DNA from: Streptomyces cellulosae
GTDB taxonomy: Bacteria; Actinomycetota; Actinomycetes; Streptomycetales; Streptomycetaceae
Length of the DNA stretch: 64,000 bases
NCBI RefSeq assembly: GCF_000721105.1
Contig: NZ_JOEV01000027.1
Span: forward strand, 35,685 to 99,684
Direction of reading: 5' to 3'
The position numbers and the translations under genes are program-made. Each line of letters opens with the position of its first letter. The stretch's first letter is position 1. Shown here piece after piece: positions 46,282 through 55,668 of the stretch. The notes beneath the pieces were generated by a model. The model saw only the letters and a program-made list of their open reading frames with translations. It was not told where the DNA came from and did no database searches.

Positions 46282-46425
46282 CTGTCTCGGTCTCCTCGGC
46301 GGCAGGGGGTGGTGGAGGGGTTCCCGAAGGGACGGTCAGTGCACGTCCCTCCTTTCTCGATCGGGTCGTGGGCCTGCTCCTGAGGTTCATGGGGACACGA
46401 ACGCGCTGGTTCAGCCCCCTGAGGG

Positions 46426-48855
46426 TCACGTTCCGGTGAGGTGTTCCGGACGTACAGGCGTACGGTTCAGCTCCAGTCCCGTCGCGTTCCTGATGGCCGC
46501 CAGGACCGCCGGGGTCGACGACAGGGTGGGTGCCTCGCCGACGCCGCGGAGCCCGTACGGGGCGTGGTCGTCGGCGAGTTCGAGCACGTCGACGGGGATG
46601 GTCGGCGTGTCGAGGATGGTGGGGATCAGGTAGTCCGTGAAGGAGGGGTTCTTCACCTTGGCGGTCTTCGGGTCGACGATGATCTCCTCCATGACCGCCA
46701 TGCCCAGGCCCTGGGTCGTGCCGCCCTGGATCTGGCCGATGACGGACAGCGGGTTGAGCGCCTTGCCGACGTCCTGGGCGCAGGCCAGCTCGATGACCTT
46801 GACCAGGCCGAGTTCGGTGTCGACCTCGACGACCGCGCGGTGGGCGGCGAAGGAGTACTGGACGTGGCCGAAGCCCTGGCCGGTACGCAGGTCGAAGGGC
46901 TCGGTGGGGCGGTGCCGCCACTCGGCCTCGACCTCGACGGCCTCGTCCTCCAGTACGTCGGCCAGGTCGGCGAGGACCTCACCGCCGTCGGTCACGACCT
47001 TGCCGCCCTCCAGCAGCAGTTCGGCGGTGGCCCAGGCGGGGTGGTACGAACCGAACCTGCGTCGGCCGATCTCCAGGACCTTTTCCCGGACGAGTTCGCA
47101 GGAGTTCCTGACAGCGCCTCCGGTGACATACGTCTGGCGTGACGCGGACGTCGAACCGGCGCTGCCCACCTGCGTGTTCGCCGGGTGGATGGTCACCTGG
47201 GCGACGCCGAGCTCGGTGCGGGCGATCTGCGCGTGGACGGTGACGCCGCCCTGGCCGACCTCGGCCATCGCGGTGTGCACGGTGGCGACCGGCTCTCCGC
47301 CGACGACCTCCATGCGCACCCTGGCGGTCGAGTAGTCGTCGAAGCCCTCGGAGAAGCCGACGTTCTTGATGCCGACCGCGTAGCCGACCCCACGGACGAC
47401 GCCTTCACCGTGGGTGGTGTTGGACAGGCCGCCCGGCAGCTGTCGTACGTCCGCGCCCTCGCTGCTCTCCCACTGGCGCTCCGGCGGCATCGGCATCGCC
47501 TTGACGCGGCGCAGGAGTTCGGCGACGGGGGCCGGGGAGTCGACGGGCTGGCCCGTCGGCATGACGGTCCCCTGCTCCATCGCGTTGAGCTGCCGGAACT
47601 CCACCGGGTCCATGCCGAGTTCCTTGGCGACCTTGTCCATCTGTGCCTCGTAGGCGAAGCACGCCTGGACCGCGCCGAAGCCGCGCATGGCGCCGCAGGG
47701 CGGGTTGTTGGTGTAGAGCCCGATGGCCTCGATGTCGACGTCGTCGACGACGTACGGGCCCACGGAGAGCGAGGCCGCGTTGCCGACGACGGCGGCGGTG
47801 GTGGAGGCGTAGGCGCCGCCGTCCAGCACGATCCGGCACGTGATGTGCGTCAGCCTGCCGTCCCTGGTGGCCCCGTGCTCGTAGGACAGCTTGGCGGGGT
47901 GGCGGTGGACGTGGCCGAAGAAGGACTCGAACCGGTTGTAGACGATCTTCACGGGCTTGCCGGTGCGCAGCGCCAGCAGACAGGCGTGGATCTGCATGGA
48001 CAGGTCCTCGCGGCCGCCGAACGCGCCGCCCACGCCGGACAGCGTCATGCGTACCTTGCTCTCGGGCAGGCCGAGCACGGGGGCGATCTGGCGCAGGTCG
48101 GCGTGCAGCCACTGGGTGGCGATGTAGAGGTGGACGCCGCCGTCCTCGTCCGGCACCGCGAGACCCGACTCGGGGCCGAGGAAGGCCTGGTCCTGCATGC
48201 CGAAGGTGTACTCGCCGCGGACGACGACGTCGGCGCGTTCCCTGGCCGCCGAGACGTCTCCGCGGATGATCGGCTGGCGGTGCACGATGTTCGGGTGCGG
48301 GACGTGCCCGAAGTGGTTGTCGTCGCGGGCCTGGTGGATCAGGGTCGCGTCCGGCGCGGTCGCGGAGGCCTCGTCGGTGATGACCGGGAGTTCGCGGTAC
48401 TCGACCTTGATCTTGGCGGCGGCGCGGCGCGCGGTCTCCGGGTGGTCGGCGGCGACGATGGCGACCGGCTCGCCGTGGTGGCGGACCTTGCCGTGGGCGA
48501 GGACCGGGGTGTCGCGGATCTCCAGGCCGTACTTCCGCACCTCGGCCGGCAGGTCGTCGTACGTCATGACGGCGTGGACGCCGGGCGTGGCGAGGGCCTC
48601 GCTCGTGTCGATGGAGACGATCTCGGCGTGGGCGACCGTGGAGCGCAGGATGTGCCCCCAGAGCATGTCCTCGTGCCACATGTCGGACGAGTACGCGAAC
48701 TCGCCGGTGACCTTGAGGGTGCCGTCGGGCCGGAGCGTGGACTCACCGATGCCGCCCTTGGTCTGCGAACCCTGGGTGATCTTGGTGGGAGTGCCGAGGG
48801 GGGCGCCGAGGGGGGCACCTCCCTCTCGAGCGAAGCCGGGAGTGGGGGAGGACAT
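46426..48855 (-). CDS. xdhB: Xanthine dehydrogenase molybdopterin-binding subunit
   Basis: 809 residues from ATG 48853-48855. Xanthine oxidase large subunit: SGVGGAFGGREDLSMQIHAC, AMRGFGAVQACFAYEAQMD, HTAMAEVGQGGVTVHAQIA and the catalytic glutamate in LRGVGEAPTLSS. It hydroxylates hypoxanthine and xanthine to urate, using the molybdenum centre. A Gly/Ala/Pro-rich N-terminal stretch (APLGAPLGTPT) contains a small repeat. Two bases follow the 2Fe-2S gene. Confidence 0.94.
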   Translation of the reverse strand: MSSPTPGFAREGGAPLGAPLGTPTKITQGSQTKGGIGESTLRPDGTLKVTGEFAYSSDMWHEDMLWGHILRSTVAHAEIVSIDTSEALATPGVHAVMTYDDLPAEVRKYGLEIRDTPVLAHGKVRHHGEPVAIVAADHPETARRAAAKIKVEYRELPVITDEASATAPDATLIHQARDDNHFGHVPHPNIVHRQPIIRGDVSAARERADVVVRGEYTFGMQDQAFLGPESGLAVPDEDGGVHLYIATQWLHADLRQIAPVLGLPESKVRMTLSGVGGAFGGREDLSMQIHACLLALRTGKPVKIVYNRFESFFGHVHRHPAKLSYEHGATRDGRLTHITCRIVLDGGAYASTTAAVVGNAASLSVGPYVVDDVDIEAIGLYTNNPPCGAMRGFGAVQACFAYEAQMDKVAKELGMDPVEFRQLNAMEQGTVMPTGQPVDSPAPVAELLRRVKAMPMPPERQWESSEGADVRQLPGGLSNTTHGEGVVRGVGYAVGIKNVGFSEGFDDYSTARVRMEVVGGEPVATVHTAMAEVGQGGVTVHAQIARTELGVAQVTIHPANTQVGSAGSTSASRQTYVTGGAVRNSCELVREKVLEIGRRRFGSYHPAWATAELLLEGGKVVTDGGEVLADLADVLEDEAVEVEAEWRHRPTEPFDLRTGQGFGHVQYSFAAHRAVVEVDTELGLVKVIELACAQDVGKALNPLSVIGQIQGGTTQGLGMAVMEEIIVDPKTAKVKNPSFTDYLIPTILDTPTIPVDVLELADDHAPYGLRGVGEAPTLSSTPAVLAAIRNATGLELNRTPVRPEHLTGT

Positions 48856-48857
48856 GA

Positions 48858-49430
48858 TCAGACCGCCTCTCCCTGCCGGGCGGCCGCCAGGCGGACCGCG
48901 TCCATGATCTTCTCGTAGCCGGTGCAGCGGCACAGGTTGCCCGACAGCGCCTCGCGGATGTCCGCGTCGGTGGGGTTCGGGTTGCGCTCCAGCATCTCGT
49001 CGGCGGCGACCAGCAGGCCCGGCGTGCAGAAGCCGCACTGGACGGCGCCGGCGTCGATGAACGCCTGCTGGACGGGGGAGAGCTCGGTGCCTTCGCCGGT
49101 GTGGGAGTCCTGGCCCTTGGCCGCCCACTGCTTCGCCTCGTCGAGAGACGTACCGCGGGCGCCCGTACCGCAGGACCGCTGTTTCGCGTACTCCGCGAGC
49201 CCCTCGACGGTGACGACCTCCCGGCCCTCCACCTGACCGGCGGCGACCAGACAGGAACAGACGGGCACGCCGTCGAGGCGGACGGTGCACGACCCGCACT
49301 CGCCCTGCTCGCAGGCGTTCTTGGCCCCGGGGAGCCCGAGCCGTTCCCGCAGCACGTACAGCAGGGACTCGCCCTCCCACACGTCGTCGGCTTCCTGCGG
49401 ACGTCCGTTGACCGTGAAACTGACACGCAT
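48858..49430 (-). CDS. xdhA: Xanthine dehydrogenase 2Fe-2S subunit
   Basis: 190 residues. The plant-type cluster uses ACEQGECGSCTV and the cysteine in VPVCSCL near residue 60; the helical cluster uses QCGFCTPG and GNLCRCTGYEK. A 35-residue polar insertion after residue 80 (around SCGTGARGTSLDEAKQW) enlarges it relative to the usual 160. It passes electrons from molybdenum to FAD. Its start overlaps the FAD subunit's last base. Confidence 0.95.
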   Translation of the reverse strand: MRVSFTVNGRPQEADDVWEGESLLYVLRERLGLPGAKNACEQGECGSCTVRLDGVPVCSCLVAAGQVEGREVVTVEGLAEYAKQRSCGTGARGTSLDEAKQWAAKGQDSHTGEGTELSPVQQAFIDAGAVQCGFCTPGLLVAADEMLERNPNPTDADIREALSGNLCRCTGYEKIMDAVRLAAARQGEAV

Positions 49431-50329
49431 TACGCGACACTCCCCTTCTGATGTGCGGTGCCGTCAGTGCCGCGGTACGACTGCCAGGTCCAGGTCAGGG
49501 TGCGGCGGGCCATGACGCCGACCGCGTGACGGCGGTAGCTCGCCGTGCCCCGGACGTCGTCGATCGGGTTGCACGCGGCGGCGCACAGGTCCGCGAACTG
49601 CTTGGCGACCGACGGGGTGATGATCTTGCCGTTGTCCCAGAAGCCGCCCTCTTCGAGCGCCGCGTTCAGGAATTCCTCGGCGGTCTTCGCCCGGACGGGG
49701 GTGGGGGCGGCGGAGCCGATGCCGGTGCGGACCGTGCGCGACGACGGGTGCAGCGCGAGCCCGAAGGCGCACACCGCGATGACCATGGCGTTGCGGGTGC
49801 CGACCTTGGAGTACTGCTGCGGGCCGTCGGCCTTCTTGATGTGGACGGCCCTGATCAGCTCGTCGGCGGCGAGCGCGTTGCGCTTCACGCCGGTGTAGAA
49901 GGCGTCGATCGGGATCAGCCGCGAGCCCCGCACCGACTCCACCTCGACCTCGGCGCCGGCGGCGAGCAGGGCGGGGTGGGCGTCGCCGGCCGGGGAGGCG
50001 GTGCCGAGGTTGCCGCCGACGCCGCCGCGGTTGCGGATCTGCGGGGAGGCGACCGTGTGCGAGGCGAGGGCGAGACCGGGCAGCTCGGCGCGCAGGTGCT
50101 CCATGATCGCGGAGTACGGGACGGAGGCACCGAGCCGGACGCTCTCCTCGCCGACCTCCCAGTCGTAGAGGTCGGCGACGCGGTTGAGGTCGAGCAGGTA
50201 CTCGGGCCGGCGGTGGTCGAAGTTGATCTCGACCATCACGTCGGTGCCGCCCGCGATCGGCACGGCGGTGGGATGCTCGGCCTTCGCGGCGAGCGCCTCC
50301 TGCCAGCTGGCGGGGCGAAGGAAGTCCAT
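49430..50329 (-). CDS. Xanthine dehydrogenase FAD-binding subunit
   Basis: 299 residues from ATG 50327-50329. FAD loop IAGGTDVMVEINFD, SHTVASPQIRNRGGVGGNLG and TASPAGDAHPALLAAGA are the PF00941 signatures, with GIGSAAPTPVRAKTAEEFL in the C-terminal CO-dehydrogenase flavoprotein domain. First gene of the operon. A PucR regulator gene diverges upstream. Confidence 0.95.
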   Translation of the reverse strand: MDFLRPASWQEALAAKAEHPTAVPIAGGTDVMVEINFDHRRPEYLLDLNRVADLYDWEVGEESVRLGASVPYSAIMEHLRAELPGLALASHTVASPQIRNRGGVGGNLGTASPAGDAHPALLAAGAEVEVESVRGSRLIPIDAFYTGVKRNALAADELIRAVHIKKADGPQQYSKVGTRNAMVIAVCAFGLALHPSSRTVRTGIGSAAPTPVRAKTAEEFLNAALEEGGFWDNGKIITPSVAKQFADLCAAACNPIDDVRGTASYRRHAVGVMARRTLTWTWQSYRGTDGTAHQKGSVA

Positions 50330-50696
50330 GGCCGGCTCTCTTCTTCGTCTCGTGAGTCGTACGGATCGAGCCAATCCGTGCGCGGCGGGCCCGGCTCGTT
50401 CATGTGCTTTTCACACACGGTGAGGTCAGTACACAGCGGTGTGCGCCGACCGGGTCAGTCACGGAAACCATGAAGGAGTTGGCTGGCCAGGGCGGTCATC
50501 TTGTAGATTCGTATGAACGGAGGTCGTCGGTAACCTCCAGGTTTTCCCGGGGAAACGTGCGACATGGCCCGCGTGACCTGGGACACAGCCTCGGAGACGG
50601 AGGCGGCGCTGACCACGCCGCGGGACCGTCCCCCACCCACCACAGACCCTCAGACCTCATCGTAGATTTCGAGACAGAGAAACGGCGGCGACGAGA
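50330..50696. promoter_or_regulatory. Divergent promoter region of xdh and pucR-like gene
   Basis: 367 bases without a convincing gene. TTTCCC-G-GGGAAA (50543-50555) is a perfect palindrome near the middle. Candidate -10-like hexamers (tagatt at about 50511, and another near 50663) lie on the plus strand, but no consensus pair is obvious. PucR-type control of the xdh operon from here is expected from family knowledge. Confidence 0.45.
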
Positions 50697-52370
50697 ATGC
50701 GGCTGCGCGCACTGCTGGACACCGACGCGCTGGGCCTGCGGCTGCTCGGCGGCGAGGACGAGCTGGATCGCGGCGTACGGGGCGTGATGACCACCGACCT
50801 GCGGGACCCGAGCCGCTATCTCTCCGGCGGGGAACTGGTGCTCACGGGCCTGGCCTGGCGCCGTGACGCGGCCGACTCCGACCCGTTCGTACGCCTCCTC
50901 GTGCAGGCCGGGGTGGCCGCGCTCGCCGCCGGCGAGGCCGAGCTGGGCACCGTCCCCGACGATCTGGTCGTCGCCTGCGCCCGCCACCGGCTTCCCCTCT
51001 TCGCCGTGCACGAGTCGGTGGCGTTCGCGACGATCACCGAGCACGTCGTACGACAGGTCTCCGGCGAGCGCGCCGGGGACCTGGCGGCCGTGGTCGACCG
51101 GCACCGCCGGATGATGACCTCCGGTCCGGCGGGCGGCGGCCCGGACGTGGTCCTGGATCTGCTGGGCTCGGACCTGGACCTGCGGGCCTGGGTGCTGTCG
51201 CCCACCGGCCGGCTGGTCGCGGGTCCGAAGGCCGGGGGCCCGGGGCTGCCCGAAGACGTGTGCGCGAAGCTCGCGGCCGAGCACCTGGCGGCGGTCCGCT
51301 CGGGCCGGCGCGGTCCGCACCGCGTCCTGCTCGGCTCCACCACGTACTCGCTCTTCGCAGTCCGCAGCGGCGGCCGCTCCCCGCAGGCCTCCCGGGAGGT
51401 CCGTGAGACGGTCCTGTCGGACTGGCTGCTGGCCGTCGACGCGGACGCCGGGGACTGGCCGGAGGAACGCCTGGACCTGCTGCACGGCGTCACCCAACTG
51501 ATCGCCGTGGAACGCGACCGCCGGGACGCCGCCCGCGCGGTCCGCCGCCGGCTGGCCCAGGAGGTCCTGGAACTGGTGCAGACCGGCGCCGCCCCCGCCG
51601 AGGTCGCGGCCCGCCTCCGGGTGGCCGCTCCCGTACTGCTGCCCGGCCTGGGCGCGGCCCCGCACTGGCAGGTGGTCGTGGCCCGCGTCGAATGGGAGGG
51701 CGGGGAACCGGCGGGCGGCCCGGTGGCCCAGTTGCTCCTGGAGGAGATCCTGGTCGACCCGCTCGCCACCGGCCCCGAGCCCTCCGACCGCGTCGCCGTG
51801 GCCGACACCGGCGACGAGGCGGTCGCGCTGGTCCCCCTCCCGGCGGTCTCCTCGGAGCACGACGGCTCGGAGCCCGGCATCCTCGCCGACGCGCTCCTCG
51901 GATCCGTACGGGACCCGTTGTCGGCCGGTCTCGGCGACGACGGCCGCCTCACCCTGGGCGTCAGCGCGTCCGTCCACTCGGCGGAGGGCCTGCGCGGTGC
52001 CCTGGAGGAGGCCCGGCACGCCCGTCGGGTGGCCGCCGCCCGCCCGGGCCGGGTCTGCGCGGCCGGCCACCAGGAACTGGCCTCCCACGTACTGCTGCTC
52101 CCCTTCGTCCCCGACGACGTCCGCCGCGCCTTCACGGCCCGTCTCCTCGACCCCCTGCGGGACTACGACCGCCGCCATCGCGCCGAGCTGATCCCCACCC
52201 TGGAGGCCTTCCTCGACTGCGACGGCTCCTGGACCCGCTGCGCGACCCGCCTCCACCTGCACGTCAACACGCTGCGCTACCGCGTCGGCCGGATCGAGCA
52301 GTTGACGAGTCGCGACCTGTCCCGCCTCGAGGACAAGCTGGACTTCTTCCTGGCCCTGCGCATGAGCTGA
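50697..52370 (+). CDS. PucR family transcriptional regulator
   Basis: 557 residues from ATG 50697. The N-terminal PucR domain (about 1-130) reads LRALLDTDALGLRLLGGEDE and SGGELVLTGLAWR. The middle is a GGDEF-like sensory part (ALEEARHARRVAAARPG). The C-terminal HTH_30 has LEAFLDCDGSWTRCATRLHL, HVNTLRYRVGRIEQL. PucR regulators respond to purine catabolites. Divergence from xdh points to its target. Confidence 0.92.
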   Translation: MRLRALLDTDALGLRLLGGEDELDRGVRGVMTTDLRDPSRYLSGGELVLTGLAWRRDAADSDPFVRLLVQAGVAALAAGEAELGTVPDDLVVACARHRLPLFAVHESVAFATITEHVVRQVSGERAGDLAAVVDRHRRMMTSGPAGGGPDVVLDLLGSDLDLRAWVLSPTGRLVAGPKAGGPGLPEDVCAKLAAEHLAAVRSGRRGPHRVLLGSTTYSLFAVRSGGRSPQASREVRETVLSDWLLAVDADAGDWPEERLDLLHGVTQLIAVERDRRDAARAVRRRLAQEVLELVQTGAAPAEVAARLRVAAPVLLPGLGAAPHWQVVVARVEWEGGEPAGGPVAQLLLEEILVDPLATGPEPSDRVAVADTGDEAVALVPLPAVSSEHDGSEPGILADALLGSVRDPLSAGLGDDGRLTLGVSASVHSAEGLRGALEEARHARRVAAARPGRVCAAGHQELASHVLLLPFVPDDVRRAFTARLLDPLRDYDRRHRAELIPTLEAFLDCDGSWTRCATRLHLHVNTLRYRVGRIEQLTSRDLSRLEDKLDFFLALRMS

Positions 52371-52497
52371 AACCTCCGGCACCCGAGAGTCCCACGACTT
52401 TGTGAAATCCTTCACCCACCCTCTTGGCCGGGCCGGTGGATTCGTGCTGAGATGCGGCCACCACTCAAAGCTCGATGGCGTGCTCGGGGAGGACAAC

Positions 52498-53271
52498 GTG
52501 GCGGATACCGCCATGTCTGGTTACGGAACGACCGCCGGCGACGATCCACTCCAGACCGCGGTATGGCGGTTGCGCTCGCGGGCCTGCTGGGCCGACGCGG
52601 CCGCACTGCTCGAACCGGTCACCGCGCCGGCGGCGCTGCAGCGGGCGTCGTTGCTGGTGGAGCGGTGTCTGTACACCGAGGAGGGCTGGGAGGAGGCCGA
52701 GGACGCGCTGCGCACGGCCGAGGCGCTGGCGCACGGCGACGACGAGCGGGGGGCGGCCGCTTGTGAACGCGGGCACCTTGCGTACACAGCCACCCTGCAC
52801 GGCGTACGCGACCGGGCCGACGAGGCGCGGGCCGCGCTGGGCCGGGCGGCGGCGCTGATCGCTCCGGGGGCTCCGCGGCGGGCACTGCTCGACTTCCGCC
52901 GGGGCCTGGTGGCGGAGAACCTGACCCGCTCCCCACAGGCGGCGCGGGCCGCGTACCGCCGGGCCCACGCGGGCGCGACGGCCCACTCCGACCCGCTGCT
53001 GCTCTCCTTCACCTGGCGCCATCTCGCAGGACTGGCCCTACGGGAGGGCGAGTTGGCGGAGGCCCGGCACGGCTTCACCGAATCCCTCCGGATCCGCGAG
53101 GAGTTGGGCTACCTGGTCGGTACGGCACCGGCGCTGGCATCCCTGGCGGACGCGGAGGCGGAACCGGAGGCGTCCCGGCTCCGGGAGGAGGCCCGCCGGT
53201 TGTTCCGGCTGCTGGGCGGCGTACCGACGTGGCTGTCCCACCAGTTGGCTCCGCCGGCGGCCTCGGCGTAG
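52498..53271 (+). CDS. Tetratricopeptide-like repeat protein
   Basis: 257 residues from GTG 52498 with ggggagg four bases upstream. From about residue 30 it is a series of Ala-rich helix pairs (ALLEPVTAPAALQRASLLVE, EAEDALRTAEALAHGD, EARAALGRAAALIAPG, AARAAYRRAHAGATAH, EARHGFTESLRIREELG) with TPR spacing. It is probably a protein-protein interaction scaffold. Its 3' end takes part in the junction repeats below. Confidence 0.75.
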   Translation: MADTAMSGYGTTAGDDPLQTAVWRLRSRACWADAAALLEPVTAPAALQRASLLVERCLYTEEGWEEAEDALRTAEALAHGDDERGAAACERGHLAYTATLHGVRDRADEARAALGRAAALIAPGAPRRALLDFRRGLVAENLTRSPQAARAAYRRAHAGATAHSDPLLLSFTWRHLAGLALREGELAEARHGFTESLRIREELGYLVGTAPALASLADAEAEPEASRLREEARRLFRLLGGVPTWLSHQLAPPAASA

Positions 53272-53620
53272 GGCCCCGGCGGGTGGGGGATCACACCGCC
53301 CCGGCGAAGTGCTCCCCCACCAACGCCCGCACCGCGTCCAGATCCCGCGCGACCAGCGCCGTGTGCTCCGCCGACGGCGGGAGCGGCCTCGGCGTAGGGC
53401 CCTCGCCGACGCCCGCGCCCCGGCGAAGTGCTCCCCCACCAGCGCCCGCCGCATGCAGATCGCGCGCGACCAGCGCCGTGTGCTCCGCCGACGGCGGGGA
53501 CCGCCTCGACGTAGGGCCCTCGCCGACGCCCGCGCCCCGGCGAGCGGGGGATCACACCGCCCCGGCGAAGTGCTCCCCCACCAACGCCCGCACCGCGTCC
53601 AGATCCCGCGCGACCAGCGC
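53254..53620. repeat. Triplicated junction of two convergent genes
   Basis: Bases 53285-53359 are identical to 53546-53620, which are the last 75 bases or so of the GntR gene including its stop. A diverged third copy is near 53416-53481. Each copy is flanked by gcctcggcgtagggcc or gcctcgacgtagggcc, the same sequence as the end of the TPR gene at 53259-53274. So a unit of about 120-140 bases that spans both 3' ends is present three times. Confidence 0.85.
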
Positions 53621-54388
53621 GTCCAGCAGTGCCGCGTGCTCCGCCGCGTCCGCCATCAGATCGGCCCGTCCCCGGGCCCCCGTGCCGCCGGCCAGCGGCC
53701 ACTGGGCGCGGCGGTGGAGGTCCTCGGCGACCTGCACCAGTTGCTCGTTGCCCGCGAGCGTCAGCAGCGCCCGGTGGAAGGCCCGGTCGGACTCGGCGTA
53801 CGTGGCCGGGCAGCCCGAGGACGCCGCCCGGACCGTCGCGTCGGCGAGGGGCCGCAGGTCGGCCCACCGCTCCGCCGGCACGGTACGGGCCAGCCGGAGC
53901 ATCACCGGGACCTCGATCAGGGCCCGCACCTCCGCCAGCTCCGCCAGCTCCCGCGCCCCGCGCTCCAGCACCCGGAAGCCGCGGTTCGGCACGACCTCGA
54001 CCGCGCCCTCCAGCGCGAGCTGCTGCATCGCCTCCCGCACGGGCGTGGCCGAGACCCCGAACCGCTCGCCGAGTGCGGGCGCCGAGTAGACCTCGCCGGG
54101 CCGCAGCTCCCCCGCCACCAGCGCGGTGCGCAGGGCGTCGAGGATCTGTCCGCGTACGGAGGACCGCTGGACCGCAGGTCGGGGCGGTGGCGGTGACGGC
54201 TCGCCGTGGGTGTGCTCCCCGCGTACGGCGCCGGGCGCGGCGTACCGCTCCCGGTCCACGTCGGCGGCCCTGAGCTGCGGAGGTACCCGCACCGCGCCGG
54301 CCGGGCGCTCGGGGATCTTTGTCCGGTCGGAGCCCTGCGTGCCCTGCTCCACGGGTCCTCCTCCGGACGTTTCGGTACTTGGGGTCAT
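53552..54388 (-). CDS. GntR/FadR-type transcriptional regulator with FCD domain
   Basis: 278 residues from ATG 54388. An unusually long polar leader (about 75 residues) precedes the wHTH (VRGQILDALRTALVAGELRP, ALGERFGVSATPVREAMQQL, near 80-130). The FCD domain follows with ALIEVPVMLRLART, YAESDRAFHRALLTLAGN and AAEHAALLDALVARD, which carry the metal-binding Asp/His. It would sense a carboxylic acid metabolite. No ribosome site is clear; a later start is possible. Confidence 0.85.
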   Translation of the reverse strand: MTPSTETSGGGPVEQGTQGSDRTKIPERPAGAVRVPPQLRAADVDRERYAAPGAVRGEHTHGEPSPPPPRPAVQRSSVRGQILDALRTALVAGELRPGEVYSAPALGERFGVSATPVREAMQQLALEGAVEVVPNRGFRVLERGARELAELAEVRALIEVPVMLRLARTVPAERWADLRPLADATVRAASSGCPATYAESDRAFHRALLTLAGNEQLVQVAEDLHRRAQWPLAGGTGARGRADLMADAAEHAALLDALVARDLDAVRALVGEHFAGAV

Positions 54389-54463
54389 TACGGCGGGTTG
54401 TTACTCGCCCGTCAAGCACCTTAGGCGCAGAAGCCGCCAGTTCACATCTCACCCCGCTTGGGT

Positions 54464-54480
54464 AAGGTAAGGCTTACCTT
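54464..54480. promoter_or_regulatory. Iron box (DmdR/IdeR operator)
   Basis: AAGGTAAGGCTTACCTT is a perfect palindrome with 8-bp arms and one central base, matching the DtxR/IdeR/DmdR consensus TTAGGTTAGGCTAACCTAA in its core. It is 40 bases before the FhuF-like gene start, so that gene should be repressed by iron. Confidence 0.85.
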
Positions 54481-54520
54481 CAAGTCGCCCCGCACCTCCT
54501 CGTCGATCGGTGGTTCCGGT

Positions 54521-55366
54521 ATGCCAGTGACGTCCCCGGCCCTCGCAGCCGCGTACGCCCGCCTGACCGAGGCCTTCCCCCAGCTCACCGTCACCGAGCT
54601 GGCCGCCGCCGACCGCCTCCCCGACGACCGCGGCTGGATCTCCGCCGCCTCGCTCGCCGAGGGCGGTCCGGGCCTCGACGCCTTCCTCGCCTGGGACGAC
54701 GCCCAGGTGCGACGCGACCACGGCCGCCCCGCCCGTCCGGACGTGACGGCGAGCTTCGGCCTGCACCGCTACGCCTGGCCCGCCTGCCTCCTCATCACGG
54801 CTCCCTGGTTCCTCCTGCGCCGCGTCCCCCGCTACCCGGTGACCCACGTCGCCTACGACCGCACCCAGGGCCCCATGGCCTTCGCCGTCCGCCCCGGCCC
54901 CTTCGCCTGCCTTCCGGACGACCCCGCGGCGACCCACCCCGACGCCCGTGTGGTCCCGGACGAGGAGGCCCTGCGCGCCGAGGTCCGTCACGCGATCGCC
55001 GAGCACATGGAACCCGTCCTCGCCGCCTTCGGCCCGCGGATGCGCCGCCGCGGCCGCGCCCTGTGGGGCATGGTGACCGACGAGATCGTCGAGGGACTGT
55101 GGTACGTCGCCGAGCTGCTCGGCCCGCCCGAGCAGCGGCGGGCGGAACGCGAACTGGAGCTGCTCCTGCCCGGATCGACCACGCCCTACGTCGGCTCGGC
55201 CGCCTTCCGCCGGCTGACCGGACCGAACGGCGAGCCGCTGCCCACCCGGGACCGGGCGAGCTGCTGCATGTTCTACACGCTGGAGCCCGAAGCCACCTGC
55301 GTCACCTGCCCGCGCACCTGTGACGCGGACCGGGTCGCCAAACTCACGGCGGCCGCCGCCGGTTGA
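54521..55366 (+). CDS. FhuF-like ferric siderophore reductase
   Basis: 281 residues from ATG 54521. The C-terminus has the four-cysteine pattern Cys-Cys-x10-Cys-x2-Cys (SCCMFYTLEPEATCVTCP) of FhuF-type [2Fe-2S] proteins, which reduce Fe(III) from imported siderophores. The central part includes ITAPWFLLRRVPRYPVTHVA. The iron box directly upstream supports iron-starvation expression. Confidence 0.88.
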   Translation: MPVTSPALAAAYARLTEAFPQLTVTELAAADRLPDDRGWISAASLAEGGPGLDAFLAWDDAQVRRDHGRPARPDVTASFGLHRYAWPACLLITAPWFLLRRVPRYPVTHVAYDRTQGPMAFAVRPGPFACLPDDPAATHPDARVVPDEEALRAEVRHAIAEHMEPVLAAFGPRMRRRGRALWGMVTDEIVEGLWYVAELLGPPEQRRAERELELLLPGSTTPYVGSAAFRRLTGPNGEPLPTRDRASCCMFYTLEPEATCVTCPRTCDADRVAKLTAAAAG

Positions 55367-55668
55367 GGCACCCTCAGCGAAACCCCCGTGCCCGCATCGC
55401 GTAAGGTCGGCGACGTACCAGAGCTCCGCTGGTTACAGGCGCTTCACATTTTCCTCACGGGCCGCGGGAACTTTCCGTGGAACCACCCGTACCGGTAGTC
55501 TTATTCGAACTCAACTCCCGCCCCTCAAGCGGCAGTTCGAGCAGAACGCTGCCCGGGCACCCCCCTTGCACTTCCTTGGCGGCCTCTTGCCCCGAAAACG
55601 CCTGAGGGCCGTTGGGATTGGGCCACTATGGCGGGCGTTACGCCCTATCCCAATGCAAGGGACCCCAG
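55367..55668. other. Intergenic region upstream of the DUF2637 gene
   Basis: About 300 bases with no supported gene. GGGCG-tta-CGCCC (55633-55645) is a small hairpin, and the ttgggat / atcccaa arms near 55612 and 55647 surround it, so the leader of the next gene may fold into a compact structure. No other signal was seen. Confidence 0.5.

Noticed and set aside
50404-50696. Possible small gene between xdh and the PucR regulator
   Set aside because: The frame starts without a good ribosome site and continues as shadow into the PucR gene; this is more likely promoter DNA.
53280-53560. CRISPR-like regularity in the repeats near 53.3-53.6 kb
   Set aside because: There are three long, unequal copies made from gene ends, without short constant repeats, spacers or cas genes.
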